Program-made: the position numbers and the translations under genes
The notes under the pieces: model-generated
Seen by the model: the letters and a program-made list of their open reading frames with translations, nothing else
The model's database searches: none
Told to the model about the DNA's origin: nothing
DNA from: Hanleya hanleyi
Taxonomy: Eukaryota; Mollusca; Polyplacophora; Lepidopleurida; Hanleyidae
Length of the DNA: 64,000 bases
Direction: 5' to 3'
NCBI GenBank assembly: GCA_036873755.1
Contig: JAVTVY010020566.1
Span: forward strand, 17,561 to 81,560
Part shown: positions 1-12,959 of the stretch, piece by piece
Layout: the number at the start of each line of letters is the position of its first letter
Position numbering within the stretch: position 1 is the first letter of the stretch

Positions 1-3000
1 TATCTCTTTGGGTAACTTTTGCACAAGACCGCCTTCCTTTATACCTTATGTCCAATTAGGGGGATATGTGACCAAAAAAGTCGGCGGTCTCCAGAGACAC
101 TTATATCAAGAGATGACTCTGATATTTAAGTGGCGATTTCAGATCTCAGGTCCGGGTGGGTTAACTCATAGCAAGAGGACACTAATATCTGAGGGACCGT
201 TTATCTTACACCAGTGTGGAGGCTAAGAATGTCCGGTGGCTAAGTGTGTTCCGGTCCTACCTCTTAACACAGCTAGGACACTTTTCTCTACATCGGGGAC
301 AAGTGTCCGTCGTTGGTTGCAATAGAAAAGGATATGAAAAGGGGCACTAATCACCAGGGCATTCGTATCCGTCACACCGGGACTCATGGTTGATCATGTT
401 CTAAAATATAAACATTGCTGTGAAAACAATCCCCTTGTTACGTTCTGTATGATTCAATCGGGCGCACTGTGTGCAATACAGCTGCTTAGCTTTTCCAAAC
501 TCAACAAGGTTGCCCACAAGTAGGCACCTATTGTATTCGACTTACTTGACAAATAGGCCAAGAATCCCTCTCCTAGGAAATTTAGACCGTCCCCCAATGT
601 TTGGGGGAGAGGGGGGGACTATAATTCCTATGTGTACTAAGAAAGCAAGTCTTAGTTGGGCTACAATTGAATAGTGACCATCCGAGTTTTGAAGGTGTTT
701 ACACTCCGTAACCACCCCTTCTGGAATTCGTATCTAGATGGCTTTGGCTTGAACTGTTCGTTTAAAAGAACAGCCAATGATCGGACGACGCGCGATGCTG
801 CCTTGCAAATTTCGTGGGAGCTCGTTTCATAATCGTTCAGACGAAAGTCGAGATTATGCGGAGGAAAGATCAACTTCTTTAAATTCTTGCTGGAAACGAC
901 ATGTCGGGTTCGGTTCAATCAAAACAATCACGGATACTTTCTGCAAACGGTATCACGCTTCAGGAAACAAAACATAATATCTTATGTAGCAGCTCCTGGT
1001 GGATAATAAATACAGTACAACCTCGCAATTTTGCATTGTTTGTTGTTGCTTTATGTTCCACTAAGAAGCCAGATAACGTCCATCATTGCCAGTGTTTGGA
1101 AACCGGTATTGTCGCTTCCTGCTATATTTTCAATCGTAGTTCAATATTGGTGAACTGTATGGTCACTCTTTCTAAATAAATCGGTTATCCATATATAACT
1201 TGAGTTTGAGTCTACCTGTAATTGTTAAAATCCAGTAGGGCCTACCGGTTCACTGAGTTTCGGAAGAGCAATTCGAGTTATTTTCGCTCAGGTAAACCGC
1301 ATGTTCACCTCTAGGTTTATATGCCTATTCATTGTTTTTCTTTTCTAAGTGAAGTGAATATTCAATGTCCCAGACTATAGTAAAGGCGAAGTGAAAATGA
1401 TAGGTATTGAATCGTTCACGAAATCCTTGAAAATAACCTCTTTCTGGTGGCTTCTTCGTACCCTCGTAAAATAAGAGGTAACACAAATTCGTATACATAC
1501 CACTCTGGTAGAATGTTGTTCCGATAAGCCAACACCTGGGTTTGGGTTTCTATTAAATACCTTCTGGAAAAATCTGATTAAAGCTTAGGTATCATTTGTT
1601 TCACATTTTACGGTGAAAAACAGCGGAAGCTTTCTTTCATCGTTAATGGTTCAACGATAAAATATTGGTTGGGCACAAAAACAGCAGAAGCTTTCTTTCA
1701 TCACTAATGGTTCAATGTTAAAATATTGGTTGGCCACAAAAACAGCAGAAGCTTTTTTTCGTCACTAATGGTTCAACGTTAAAATATTGGTTGGGCACAA
1801 AAACAGCCGAAGCTTTCTTTCATCACTAATGGTTCAACGATAAAATATTGGTTGAGCACATAAACAACACAAGCTTTCTTTCTTCACTAATGGTTCAACG
1901 ATAAAATATTGGTTGAGCACATAAACAGCACAAGCTTTCTTTCATCACTAATGGTTCAACGATAAAATATTGGTTGAGCACATAAACAGCACAAGCTTTC
2001 TCTCTTCACTAATGGTTCAACAGTATAATATTGGTTGGCCACAAAAACAGTGTCAAGAATGTTACGACAAGGTGTTATGTCGGTGAATGATATTAACACT
2101 CACTTCGAGACTTCTTTGTACAAATTAGCAATTTTGTCGAGTCTTTCATTTCATCTAAATATTATTATTATCCACAACGGTATATAAGCTTCTTAAATCG
2201 ACATGAACATATCTTGGCCAAACAGGTGAGGTGTTTCTTTAGAATATATAATCTGTTGCCAATTCTGGCAATTCCTGGAATTTTGGTGTTATGGGGGCGG
2301 GGGAAATTTTTCAGCAGTTTTACGATCTGAGTCGCCCTCGACATCCATTAAAGCATAAGCTTGTTCACCATACTATAAGGATTTGTTTTATGTGTAATGA
2401 TCTCATTTTATAAGATTATTAGCCTATCGCCTGAATGAAAAGCTGCAATAGCTTGAACAAAATCAAGGTATGTGCAAAAACTAGTGGTTCTCGCGACTGA
2501 ATCGTATGGCAATCCCGACGATGATTTTGGATAAATGAAATCGTTGTATCTTTATCTATGACGGCAAAGTTTTTAAAATATATCTACTTTTCTTCATATA
2601 CTGCCACGTAGCCCCACTCTAACCGTGCTCGACCAGATGCTAAAAAACCCACAATATTTCCACCCTCCATAGTACAAAATTTCACGGTATTCGCTGAGTA
2701 TGCAGGTGTTTTATATTGTACAAACAGCGATGCCAAAAGCCATTTTGAAATTTCAGCAAAATATCACTTTGAATCGACCAGACCGGTTTATGGCTAACGT
2801 GTTATTCACATTCTTCTATTTGCCATTTCTGTTGACCATTCCTGTATATCAGTTCTTCACGCAGGGCAGCTTTGACCTCGTTTTGAAAACGAATGTGCGG
2901 TTCCAAAGCGTCTCTTTTTCAATGTCAGAATTGGCGACGTCACATTGGTATACCCTCGCGTTACAGAGTTCCCTAGACTGGATCCAACCCTGTTTCATGT

Positions 3001-3258
3001 ATATTTTAGGGGTAATGGGTAATGAAGAGAAGGAACTTCGCTTGAAACAGAGACTGGACGCGACGTCACAAGGATTTGACTGGTTCATTCATATACACAA
3101 TCTTGACACTAAGGTGAAAAAACTTTCGATCATTCAGACTAGTCATCTTCACCCCACAACACCCATCTAAACGTATTAAACGTGATGTAGGTATTACTGA
3201 CGAATAGTACATGACATAGTGACTTGTCCAGTCTAAGAGCTCCCAATACGTCTCTGAA
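1..3258. repeat. Tandem segmental duplication, copy 1
   Basis: This segment recurs at 5470-8727 with a constant offset of 5,469 bp. I found five substitutions (1092, 1545, 1683, 2078, 3160) and no indel, so identity is about 99.8%. Homology stops at TCTCTGAA (3258). The left limit is the window edge, so the unit may extend further left. No protein family is recognisable inside. A 61-bp array (1618-2047) is included. Confidence 0.95.
1618..2047. repeat. 61-bp tandem array, about 7 units
   Basis: Units of about 61 bp contain AGCTTTCTTTCATCACTAATG, then GGTTCAACG, ATAAAATATTGGTTG and GCACAAAAACAG. Units differ by a few substitutions each. The flanks are unique within the duplicated block. Confidence 0.9.
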
Positions 3259-3870
3259 GATTAGCTGAAATTTGCTGAAATTTTGTTATCGTGATTTCTC
3301 AGGAACTACTGTGTGGATCTTTCTCAAATGTGGTACACAGGTTCCCCTTAGGATCTAGTTGTGCAAGATATCTTTTTCGGTCCGATTTGAAAACCCAATA
3401 TGGCCACCAGGCGGCCATCTTGGATTTCCCCATGAAAATTTGTTATCGTGATTTCTCAGAAAGTACTTCATGGATCTTTCTCAAATTTGGTACACAGGTT
3501 CCCCTTGTGGTCCAGTTGTGCAAGGGACCTTTTTTGGTCCGATTCGAATATCCAATATGGCCATTAGGCGGCCATTTTGAATTTCCCCATGAAATTTTGT
3601 TATCGTGAATTCTCAGGAACTACTGCATGGATCTTTCTCAAGTTTGGTACACAGGTTCCCCTTGTGGTCTAGTTATGCAAGATAGCTTTTCTGGTCCGAT
3701 CCGAAAATCCAATATGGCCACCAGGCGGCCATCTTGGATATCCTTCATGAAATTTTGTTATCGTGATTTCTCAGGAAGTACTGCAAGGATTTTTCTCAAA
3801 TTTGGTACACAGGTTCCCCTTGTGGTCTAATTGTGCAAGATACCTTTTTTGGTCCGATTCGAAAATCCAA
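3259..3870. repeat. 158-bp tandem repeat, about 3.8 units
   Basis: The phrase GTTATCGTGATTTCTCAG starts at 3286, 3445, 3602 and 3761, a period near 158 bp. Each unit ends with a GGCGGCCATCTTGGAT-type motif. This kind of repeat is common in mollusc genomes. The array lies exactly where the two duplicated copies stop matching, so it may mark an insertion or a breakpoint. Confidence 0.9.
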
Positions 3871-4894
3871 GTCGATTCAAATTAATATGATATTCCCAGT
3901 TGTGACGTTGCATCACAAGAGTCGGCAGATCAAACGGTGGGGCATATTCTATATATTTACTATAGAGAATATCCATAACTTCACTTTCTATATCAAGGAG
4001 TTCAAATGATTTCGAATTAAAATGTATTTCTTCAAATTTTAAATCAGTGTACTTTACTCCATGCCGTTGCAAGTGAACTGCCTTAGGGCATATTGTTTCG
4101 TCTGCCGACAGGCCGGCTGCACAAAGAGATGTCACTCTTGTGACACAACGTCACAACTCGACAGCTGTAGACTACTGCGTGTTTTGATCCAAGGGAGATT
4201 CAGGAAATGTTACAATTTCGACATCGTAAACTATCCCTTTCAGGACAGTAATATTCCAGTGGGACCTGCATATGGCGTATACATATCTCGCTTAGTAGCA
4301 TTTGCTAGATCTTGTGTTAAATGTGACGATTTTAATCAACGTCACAAAACATTGGTGCAGAAACTTAAAAAACAGGGTTATTCCACCAAGCGCCTACACT
4401 CAAAGTTTCTCAAATTTGGCGATACATATCGCATGCTGATAGCAAAATACGAACGTAGCGTGCAAGATCTATGGCGCTACGTTTCGTAACTTGTGTCTAT
4501 TCCGCTTAACCCGGGGCTAGGGGCCGTATGAACCCATGTACTTCAAGATCCTCATGGTACTCATATGAACAGTCACAATCAAAGCGTGACTGAGATACAT
4601 CATTTTTTAGATGACGACTCTATAACGAATATTATGGATTAAGAATACTGATCAGCGATACGGATTTGATATTTTTGGAACATCATGATGTCTTGCCGGC
4701 ATCATTGAAAACTGTTGACCGCTTCTCTCTTGCAGGAAACAAGCCTATGTTTATGTATACTACAGTATGATTGTCTTTTTGAATTTGGTGCTAATACTGT
4801 TATATGGAAAATGGAATAGGTCTTTGGATTATGGACGCGGATATTCTCTAATGGACAATGGCTGGATTATGAATGACGGACTAGACGCTTGTAA
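3871..4894 (+). mobile_element. Penelope-like retroelement fragment, copy A
   Basis: The 3' part of this element (about 4190-4894) is shared with three other places: 18364-18856 plus 28238-28365 (minus strand), 23431-23680 (minus strand), and about 55760-56712 (plus strand). All copies end with GCTTGTAA followed by unrelated sequence, which defines the 3' terminus. The first 300 bp (3871-4160) has an open minus-strand frame and could be an inverted 5' segment, as left by twin priming; that is inference. The 4490-4894 part is the 3' untranslated region. Confidence 0.75.
4190..4489 (+). pseudogene. Reverse transcriptase C-terminal fragment (PLE-type)
   Basis: The frame reads FDIVNYPFQDSNIPVGPAYG and continues to LWRYVS and a stop at 4489. 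The SNIP..PAYGVYIS motif and the following Arg/Lys-rich helical segment (FNQRHKTL.QKL..QGY) are what I recall from the C-terminus of a widespread invertebrate RT family with FRYIDDVL-type palms, which I provisionally group with Penelope-like elements. The catalytic palm is absent, so this is a dead 5'-truncated copy. It preserves the uninterrupted target site (near 4380-4392) for the large palindrome found in copy B. Confidence 0.7.
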
Positions 4895-5469
4895 CTTTCA
4901 AAGTTTCAACATTACTGCATGGACCGGATCCCTTCACTAGTATTAAGTTTATACCATCTTACTATTTTCGAGCATGGTATGTTTGATAGCTCATGTCAAA
5001 GTGTCAAAGAGATTGTCTTTGCTTCCAGTACCCATTGATGACACGTGCAAAAAAAAATACTACAAAACGAGACGAAGGATCCTCTGAACATTCACTTTCA
5101 GACTAACTTTGCTCATTTCACTTGTACTATAACAACCGACATCAAGTACAGTTTCTACAAATCTTGAAACTCCTGAAACTGAAGATAATATCTTGGTGTT
5201 TTCCATTGTCTCTTTTTCGATCTTTTTCGCTCAAATTTGAAATTCTGCAAACAAAATTACAAACCCATCGTTTGTTCTTAGTAACAATGAACAAAAAGAT
5301 GCTCTTCTCATTAGCTTACAATTATCGGACAATGGTGGGCGCCAAGATCCTTCAGGATCTCTCGTCAAATATCGTCAAATATCAGTACGCATTTATCCTC
5401 TATCTTCCAGCTAGCAGGCCGGTCTACACTTATTGACCAATCCCGAACCAGGTTATGCTTTGATCCTAA
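4895..5469. other. No gene seen
   Basis: Unique sequence between the PLE 3' end and the start of duplicate copy 2. The open frame at 5122-5436 has no recognisable domain. I see no RNA gene or inverted repeat here. Confidence 0.6.
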
Positions 5470-8400
5470 TATCTCTTTGGGTAACTTTTGCACAAGACCG
5501 CCTTCCTTTATACCTTATGTCCAATTAGGGGGATATGTGACCAAAAAAGTCGGCGGTCTCCAGAGACACTTATATCAAGAGATGACTCTGATATTTAAGT
5601 GGCGATTTCAGATCTCAGGTCCGGGTGGGTTAACTCATAGCAAGAGGACACTAATATCTGAGGGACCGTTTATCTTACACCAGTGTGGAGGCTAAGAATG
5701 TCCGGTGGCTAAGTGTGTTCCGGTCCTACCTCTTAACACAGCTAGGACACTTTTCTCTACATCGGGGACAAGTGTCCGTCGTTGGTTGCAATAGAAAAGG
5801 ATATGAAAAGGGGCACTAATCACCAGGGCATTCGTATCCGTCACACCGGGACTCATGGTTGATCATGTTCTAAAATATAAACATTGCTGTGAAAACAATC
5901 CCCTTGTTACGTTCTGTATGATTCAATCGGGCGCACTGTGTGCAATACAGCTGCTTAGCTTTTCCAAACTCAACAAGGTTGCCCACAAGTAGGCACCTAT
6001 TGTATTCGACTTACTTGACAAATAGGCCAAGAATCCCTCTCCTAGGAAATTTAGACCGTCCCCCAATGTTTGGGGGAGAGGGGGGGACTATAATTCCTAT
6101 GTGTACTAAGAAAGCAAGTCTTAGTTGGGCTACAATTGAATAGTGACCATCCGAGTTTTGAAGGTGTTTACACTCCGTAACCACCCCTTCTGGAATTCGT
6201 ATCTAGATGGCTTTGGCTTGAACTGTTCGTTTAAAAGAACAGCCAATGATCGGACGACGCGCGATGCTGCCTTGCAAATTTCGTGGGAGCTCGTTTCATA
6301 ATCGTTCAGACGAAAGTCGAGATTATGCGGAGGAAAGATCAACTTCTTTAAATTCTTGCTGGAAACGACATGTCGGGTTCGGTTCAATCAAAACAATCAC
6401 GGATACTTTCTGCAAACGGTATCACGCTTCAGGAAACAAAACATAATATCTTATGTAGCAGCTCCTGGTGGATAATAAATACAGTACAACCTCGCAATTT
6501 TGCATTGTTTGTTGTTGCTTTATGTTCCACTAAGAAGCCAGATAACGTCCATCATTGCCAATGTTTGGAAACCGGTATTGTCGCTTCCTGCTATATTTTC
6601 AATCGTAGTTCAATATTGGTGAACTGTATGGTCACTCTTTCTAAATAAATCGGTTATCCATATATAACTTGAGTTTGAGTCTACCTGTAATTGTTAAAAT
6701 CCAGTAGGGCCTACCGGTTCACTGAGTTTCGGAAGAGCAATTCGAGTTATTTTCGCTCAGGTAAACCGCATGTTCACCTCTAGGTTTATATGCCTATTCA
6801 TTGTTTTTCTTTTCTAAGTGAAGTGAATATTCAATGTCCCAGACTATAGTAAAGGCGAAGTGAAAATGATAGGTATTGAATCGTTCACGAAATCCTTGAA
6901 AATAACCTCTTTCTGGTGGCTTCTTCGTACCCTCGTAAAATAAGAGGTAACACAAATTCGTATACATACCACTCTGGTAGAATGTTGTTCCGATAAGCCA
7001 ACACCTGGGTTTGAGTTTCTATTAAATACCTTCTGGAAAAATCTGATTAAAGCTTAGGTATCATTTGTTTCACATTTTACGGTGAAAAACAGCGGAAGCT
7101 TTCTTTCATCGTTAATGGTTCAACGATAAAATATTGGTTGGGCACAAAAACCGCAGAAGCTTTCTTTCATCACTAATGGTTCAATGTTAAAATATTGGTT
7201 GGCCACAAAAACAGCAGAAGCTTTTTTTCGTCACTAATGGTTCAACGTTAAAATATTGGTTGGGCACAAAAACAGCCGAAGCTTTCTTTCATCACTAATG
7301 GTTCAACGATAAAATATTGGTTGAGCACATAAACAACACAAGCTTTCTTTCTTCACTAATGGTTCAACGATAAAATATTGGTTGAGCACATAAACAGCAC
7401 AAGCTTTCTTTCATCACTAATGGTTCAACGATAAAATATTGGTTGAGCACATAAACAGCACAAGCTTTCTCTCTTCACTAATGGTTCAACAGTATAATAT
7501 TGGTTGGCCACAAAAACAGTGTCAAGAATGTTACGACAAGGTGTTAGGTCGGTGAATGATATTAACACTCACTTCGAGACTTCTTTGTACAAATTAGCAA
7601 TTTTGTCGAGTCTTTCATTTCATCTAAATATTATTATTATCCACAACGGTATATAAGCTTCTTAAATCGACATGAACATATCTTGGCCAAACAGGTGAGG
7701 TGTTTCTTTAGAATATATAATCTGTTGCCAATTCTGGCAATTCCTGGAATTTTGGTGTTATGGGGGCGGGGGAAATTTTTCAGCAGTTTTACGATCTGAG
7801 TCGCCCTCGACATCCATTAAAGCATAAGCTTGTTCACCATACTATAAGGATTTGTTTTATGTGTAATGATCTCATTTTATAAGATTATTAGCCTATCGCC
7901 TGAATGAAAAGCTGCAATAGCTTGAACAAAATCAAGGTATGTGCAAAAACTAGTGGTTCTCGCGACTGAATCGTATGGCAATCCCGACGATGATTTTGGA
8001 TAAATGAAATCGTTGTATCTTTATCTATGACGGCAAAGTTTTTAAAATATATCTACTTTTCTTCATATACTGCCACGTAGCCCCACTCTAACCGTGCTCG
8101 ACCAGATGCTAAAAAACCCACAATATTTCCACCCTCCATAGTACAAAATTTCACGGTATTCGCTGAGTATGCAGGTGTTTTATATTGTACAAACAGCGAT
8201 GCCAAAAGCCATTTTGAAATTTCAGCAAAATATCACTTTGAATCGACCAGACCGGTTTATGGCTAACGTGTTATTCACATTCTTCTATTTGCCATTTCTG
8301 TTGACCATTCCTGTATATCAGTTCTTCACGCAGGGCAGCTTTGACCTCGTTTTGAAAACGAATGTGCGGTTCCAAAGCGTCTCTTTTTCAATGTCAGAAT

Positions 8401-8727
8401 TGGCGACGTCACATTGGTATACCCTCGCGTTACAGAGTTCCCTAGACTGGATCCAACCCTGTTTCATGTATATTTTAGGGGTAATGGGTAATGAAGAGAA
8501 GGAACTTCGCTTGAAACAGAGACTGGACGCGACGTCACAAGGATTTGACTGGTTCATTCATATACACAATCTTGACACTAAGGTGAAAAAACTTTCGATC
8601 ATTCAGACTAGTCATCTTCACCCCACAAAACCCATCTAAACGTATTAAACGTGATGTAGGTATTACTGACGAATAGTACATGACATAGTGACTTGTCCAG
8701 TCTAAGAGCTCCCAATACGTCTCTGAA
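5470..8727. repeat. Tandem segmental duplication, copy 2
   Basis: Copy of 1-3258 (see that entry). It includes a second 61-bp array at 7087-7516. After 8727 the sequence diverges into a different direct repeat. The low divergence points to a recent duplication or an unresolved haplotype/assembly duplication. Confidence 0.95.
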
Positions 8728-9105
8728 ATACGTCAATTTCCACGAATGCCATGGCGACGCAGTATTGACCTCGTTCTGAAAATGGATGTGCGCAGAAATG
8801 CATCCAAACTCGTCTATCTAAGAATGGCGAATATATCAGCCCTTTGCGCATAGCAGCTTTGACCTCATTTTGAAAACGGATTTGCCGTTCCAAAACGTCA
8901 TTATTCAGCGTCATACTACACGACATCACAATTTTACAGAAACCAATCGTATAACGTTCCTCATGGCGTTCCTGAACTACGTCAAATTTCCATGAATGCC
9001 ATGGTTACGCAACGCTGACCTCATTTTGATAACGGATGTGCACAGAAATGCCTCCAAACTCGTCTATCTCGGTACGGCGAATCGACGTTGTATTCAGGCT
9101 GCTCC
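8718..9105. repeat. Direct repeat, about 255 bp apart, two degenerate units
   Basis: ATACGTCAATTTCCACGAATG near 8729 recurs as CTACGTCAAATTTCCATGAA near 8975, each followed by GCCATGG..ACGCA and TTGACCTC-like words. The units are diverged by roughly 15-20% by eye. No coding sequence is supported. Confidence 0.65.
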
Positions 9106-9288
9106 GCAATTCACCGTTCAGCGGACCACTTTACGTCGCTGGAAAGCGTTAGGTCGATTATGCGCAATGACGTCATATACAGCCTGCGGGATAAGATTTG
9201 CCGATCGCGCTTCGTAATCATCTCAATTGGTCAGTTTTGCAGACATGGAAGATCACGGTAACTCTCATGTTGCTGTGTGTAATACTCA

Positions 9289-9602
9289 GAGCAATCTCAC
9301 GTTCGGCTATTTCCGTATTGGCGGAACTTAGCCTCTGACATAGAACGCACAACTCCGTGGGGAGCGTATGAGGATCAAGTAGTGAGCAGGCTACGAAATA
9401 GTGCCTTTGGTAATCGAGCGATCCGATGGCATTTTATTGTGAAATGAAGTTAATTTCAACCAAACGAACATAATTCATTCAAATTATAAAAAGCTATTTC
9501 TATGTTCAGTTGAATAATAACAATCTATCCCCAGAATTCAGCAACTGGGCTAATTTCCGCCAATACGGAAATAGACGAATGCGAGATTGGTTCCGCCGAA
9601 AA
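9289..9602. repeat. Foldback/MITE-like inverted repeat
   Basis: ATTTCCGTATTGGCGGAA near 9310-9328 is matched by its reverse complement near 9556-9573, with CAATCTCACGTTC / GAATGCGAGATTGG outside them. This gives an inverted repeat of about 40 bp per arm and 314 bp overall. The internal sequence is AT-rich and non-coding. Confidence 0.6.
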
Positions 9603-11345
9603 TTAATTGTGCGCATGATAAGATAAGATTCTTTATTGTACTGAGCATCTCATTTGAGAGTACAAAACACATAAAAAGTAGAACAAATAAGAAAGTAAAC
9701 AAACAGGTGCGACGTTTCCGTTTCCGCTCCCAGAAATCCACTAGGCCAGAGGTCAGTTTTCGCAGCTAAACTGAGTTCTGGGGCTAGATTGTACTCAGAG
9801 AAGGAAAGACAGGGCTCCGTTTATCGAATCTAATAAAACATTACGCCACAAACAGACATATTTCTGGACTTAATTCGCAGACTTAACTAGCCACATGCAC
9901 TTCCAAAATAACCTGGGAGGTATTGGCGATTTCTTTCGTTCGTAACAAATTTTCCTAACATTTTGGCAAAACTATGGATTCTGTACGACATTTCAGTGTT
10001 GGAAAATTTTTGCCGCCTAAATAATTGGGAAAACGTTGCGGCTTCTATGTGTTTTGCGATGGTGTCGTTTGTGTTCGCCCCGCAGCATGTCAATGACCTC
10101 TGAAGTTAAGTTGCCTTAAACAGCGCACCAAGCGACGTAAAGTGGTCCATTAATGTCGATACAACGTTGCCCCTGACTCTATTCCGTTCGGTCACCTCAA
10201 CCCGAAAACACCGTTGTTCTTTCGGTACACCTGTGTATTATAATGCACATATACGAACATTCGTCATTGTCCTGTTAAATTGAGAACCCTGGGCGTCGAG
10301 CTCATAACAATGTTCACAGATAAATGGGTCTTTGTTGTGAACACCGGCAGCGAAGGGTTCATACTCCATGTAAGGATCACGAGACAATGCAAACAATAGC
10401 CAAGTCTGGCGACAACAATGTGTCTAGACGTGAGCCTTTTCAGCAACACAAAGAGTCCGACAATAGCTCCCTATTTGAAATATCTAACCAGCAAAGACTG
10501 CATAACATATTTGATTGTATATTGATGTAATGAAATTAAATATCTGTATAATAGTCGAAACAGGTGCTTTATCCATTGTTGAGCTAATGGTATATGTCAA
10601 CTTGACAAGCTAATTCACGAACTGTTGAAATAGATCATGCGACGGAGGCTGACGACAAAGAGCTGTAGTCGTAAATAACCTACAGGTTAGTATTGCGATA
10701 CGGATGAATCAATCTATATTTTTAGGGATCTATGCAGAGATCCCTCATAAAGTCTTCTTGAATTTGGCCTAGGCTGCCCAGTAGGGTCGTCCGAAGTACT
10801 CCCCTGTCCAACATCCGCTGAAGAATGTAATCAATTCGTTCAAGTTTCTTTCAAGTTTTTTTTCAACCAAATGACCCAAGTACTAATTTAAATTGTGTCG
10901 TGGCTTGTTTTGAACTTTATTTTGATGTTTTGTGTTATTTATGATCATATCATACGTTTGGCAGATTAATGCGCGTATGAGGCCATACTTAAAAATATAT
11001 ATGTCGGGCGTATTATACATCTATCCCTGTAGCAATTTCACGTGGGTAGTGGAGACAATAGCCGCTGTTCGTTATTTCTACAGAGTTGTTTTGTGTAAAA
11101 TTTACCTTAAATTCTTGGAGAAGACTTGGAGTAGTCTACGAACGTGAAAATCGTGATTTTTCTCATCAGAAAACTTTGTCAAAGTTGTCGAAACGAATAC
11201 CATTTTGAGCACTGCTATTATGGGATGGCAGGAAGACGATTTCCGACCCTATCATGGCATGGTGGTTGGTTAATGGTCTCGTATGTTAATGTATGCGGCA
11301 CTCTCCTCGCACCGGCTACTGGTAAGATTTCCAAACCCAATCTCA
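9603..11345. other. No gene seen
   Basis: AT-rich DNA with only short open frames that lack domains. A GATAAGATTCTTTATTG motif near 9620 resembles a retroelement 3' end but has no RT coding nearby. A short perfect hairpin (GGGATCT...AGATCCC) lies near 10725-10745. Confidence 0.5.
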
Positions 11346-11348
11346 TAA

Positions 11349-11787
11349 AGCCCAACTCGCACTACGAACATTTTGTTGTATTAGAGCAAAAAAACTGTTC
11401 AGAACATGTTTTGTCTGCAGTGTGAGGTGCCCAGAAACACGAACATTTTGTTCGAGGGACATGTTCGTGGATTCAAACATGTTTGATTTTCGGAACATGT
11501 TTTCGTCCTCCAAACAGTTTTTGTTATCAGTGTGTGGTGATCGCGAACATTTGTCCGAACATTTACCAACAGTTATCCAATCAACTGGCAGCTGTCGGTC
11601 ATGCGACGAAGCTGCTCTCACATGACACAACAAAATGGCTCCCATCACATGACTGGCATCCTCGCTGCGTGATCGCGGCGACTGGCGGTCAAGAGAAAAT
11701 GTTCGTAGGGTGAGGTTACCACGAACAAAAACACGAAGAAACTGTTCTGTTCTAATACAACAAAATGTTCGTAGTGTGAGTTGGGCT
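11349..11787. mobile_element. Harbinger-like MITE, 439 bp, TSD TAA
   Basis: The ends are inverted repeats of about 38 bp beginning AGCCCAACTC.CACTACGAAC and continuing ATTTTGTTGTATTAGA. TAA lies directly outside both ends (11346-11348 and 11788-11790). A 3-bp TWA duplication is the habit of PIF/Harbinger transposons, so I assign it there tentatively. The interior has repeated GAACATGTTT words and no transposase. Confidence 0.7.
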
Positions 11788-11790
11788 TAA

Positions 11791-12955
11791 CTAGGCGCCT
11801 ACTTGCTGAAGTGTCTGTAACATTCGTGCAAATGTCTCGGGTGTAAGTTTTGTGTTTCAAGGGACATGTGAACGTGGTTCAAATTGAACACCAAACAGCC
11901 AACAGTGGTTTGAAGAACTTGCGCGTGCGTATCAGCCCAGTGAGCAGATTGGCTCAACACGTGCACGACTGCCCATCGTCCAATCAGCAATAAATGTGGG
12001 AATGTGAGGCGCGTGATATCGTAACAGGAGCCGCGGAGCACATTTGAAAGCGGTGAGGCTGAACTCCATACCGGCCATGTTAAATGTTGGACTTAATACA
12101 TTGCGGTCCTCAAAAAGTGCTTCTCAGCAAAATGCATTGAAGCAACAGGAACCTGAACCCACCCAACCACCCGCTCCAAAGTGAGTAGGACGTAGTACTA
12201 TGGGGGAAAAAATGGGCCTGTCAGATTCAATGAGTGGATAGCAAAGGGGTCTCCGTGGACAGGAGATTATGCATGTGGTATTCTCATGAATAAATCCGTA
12301 TTCACTTCCAACAAAAGGCTACCTTATAAATGCCTTACGGTAGAGATGAACCTCCAGAGATATTTCCCATCTCCACCCCCAATCGACATCAGGCCAAAAA
12401 GACCTTATCCAGTTTCCGTTTAAAAATTATTTTCAACCCATTCTTGTTCTCAACTTAATTCGTCTCACCGTCTTCACTGTCAACACCTCAAAAATATATA
12501 CAAAAGCATCATGGCCAGCTATGGGATGCATGGCTCATCAGAGAGATCGCCATTTTCAAAATCATATTCCTGATAATTGACACGGGTTGTATTTGCTCGG
12601 CCTGTAATAGGTGTATTGCAAATAAATTCAATAAATAAATAAAATAAATAAATAGCCTGACAAGTTATCACTGAAGGTGATAGTTTAGAAATGACCGTGA
12701 TCTACGCCCTTAAGGGTCGGTTAGAATTGTAGTGTGACATTGTTGTTTCTGTAAGAAATTGTATCACTTTTCAAAATTGAAAATAGTAAATCACATCAAG
12801 CTCAAACTTCCCAAACATGTAATTGAGTATTAGTAGATGCAATATTGATGCCAACCAGATGTAAACTTTGTCAATTTCGATCTGTTTGAAAAAATTTCAA
12901 AGATTTTGAAATCAGAGAAAAAAGAACTTCACAAATGTTTAACATTTTTATGCCC
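11791..12955. other. No gene; AT-rich simple repeat inside
   Basis: Unique non-coding sequence. An (AAAT)n-type microsatellite, AATAAATAAATAAAATAAAT, sits near 12617-12650. No motif supports an exon. Confidence 0.5.
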
Positions 12956-12959
12956 CTCC

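Noticed and set aside
2700..3170. 156-codon frame, repeated at 8169-8639
   Set aside because: It includes a small palindromic repeat (also at 53529-53610), has no domain, and its conservation is explained by the recent duplication.
3827..4135. Minus-strand 102-codon frame next to the PLE fragment
   Set aside because: It begins in the 158-bp repeat array and I could not match it to a known RT segment; mentioned only as a possible inverted 5' piece.
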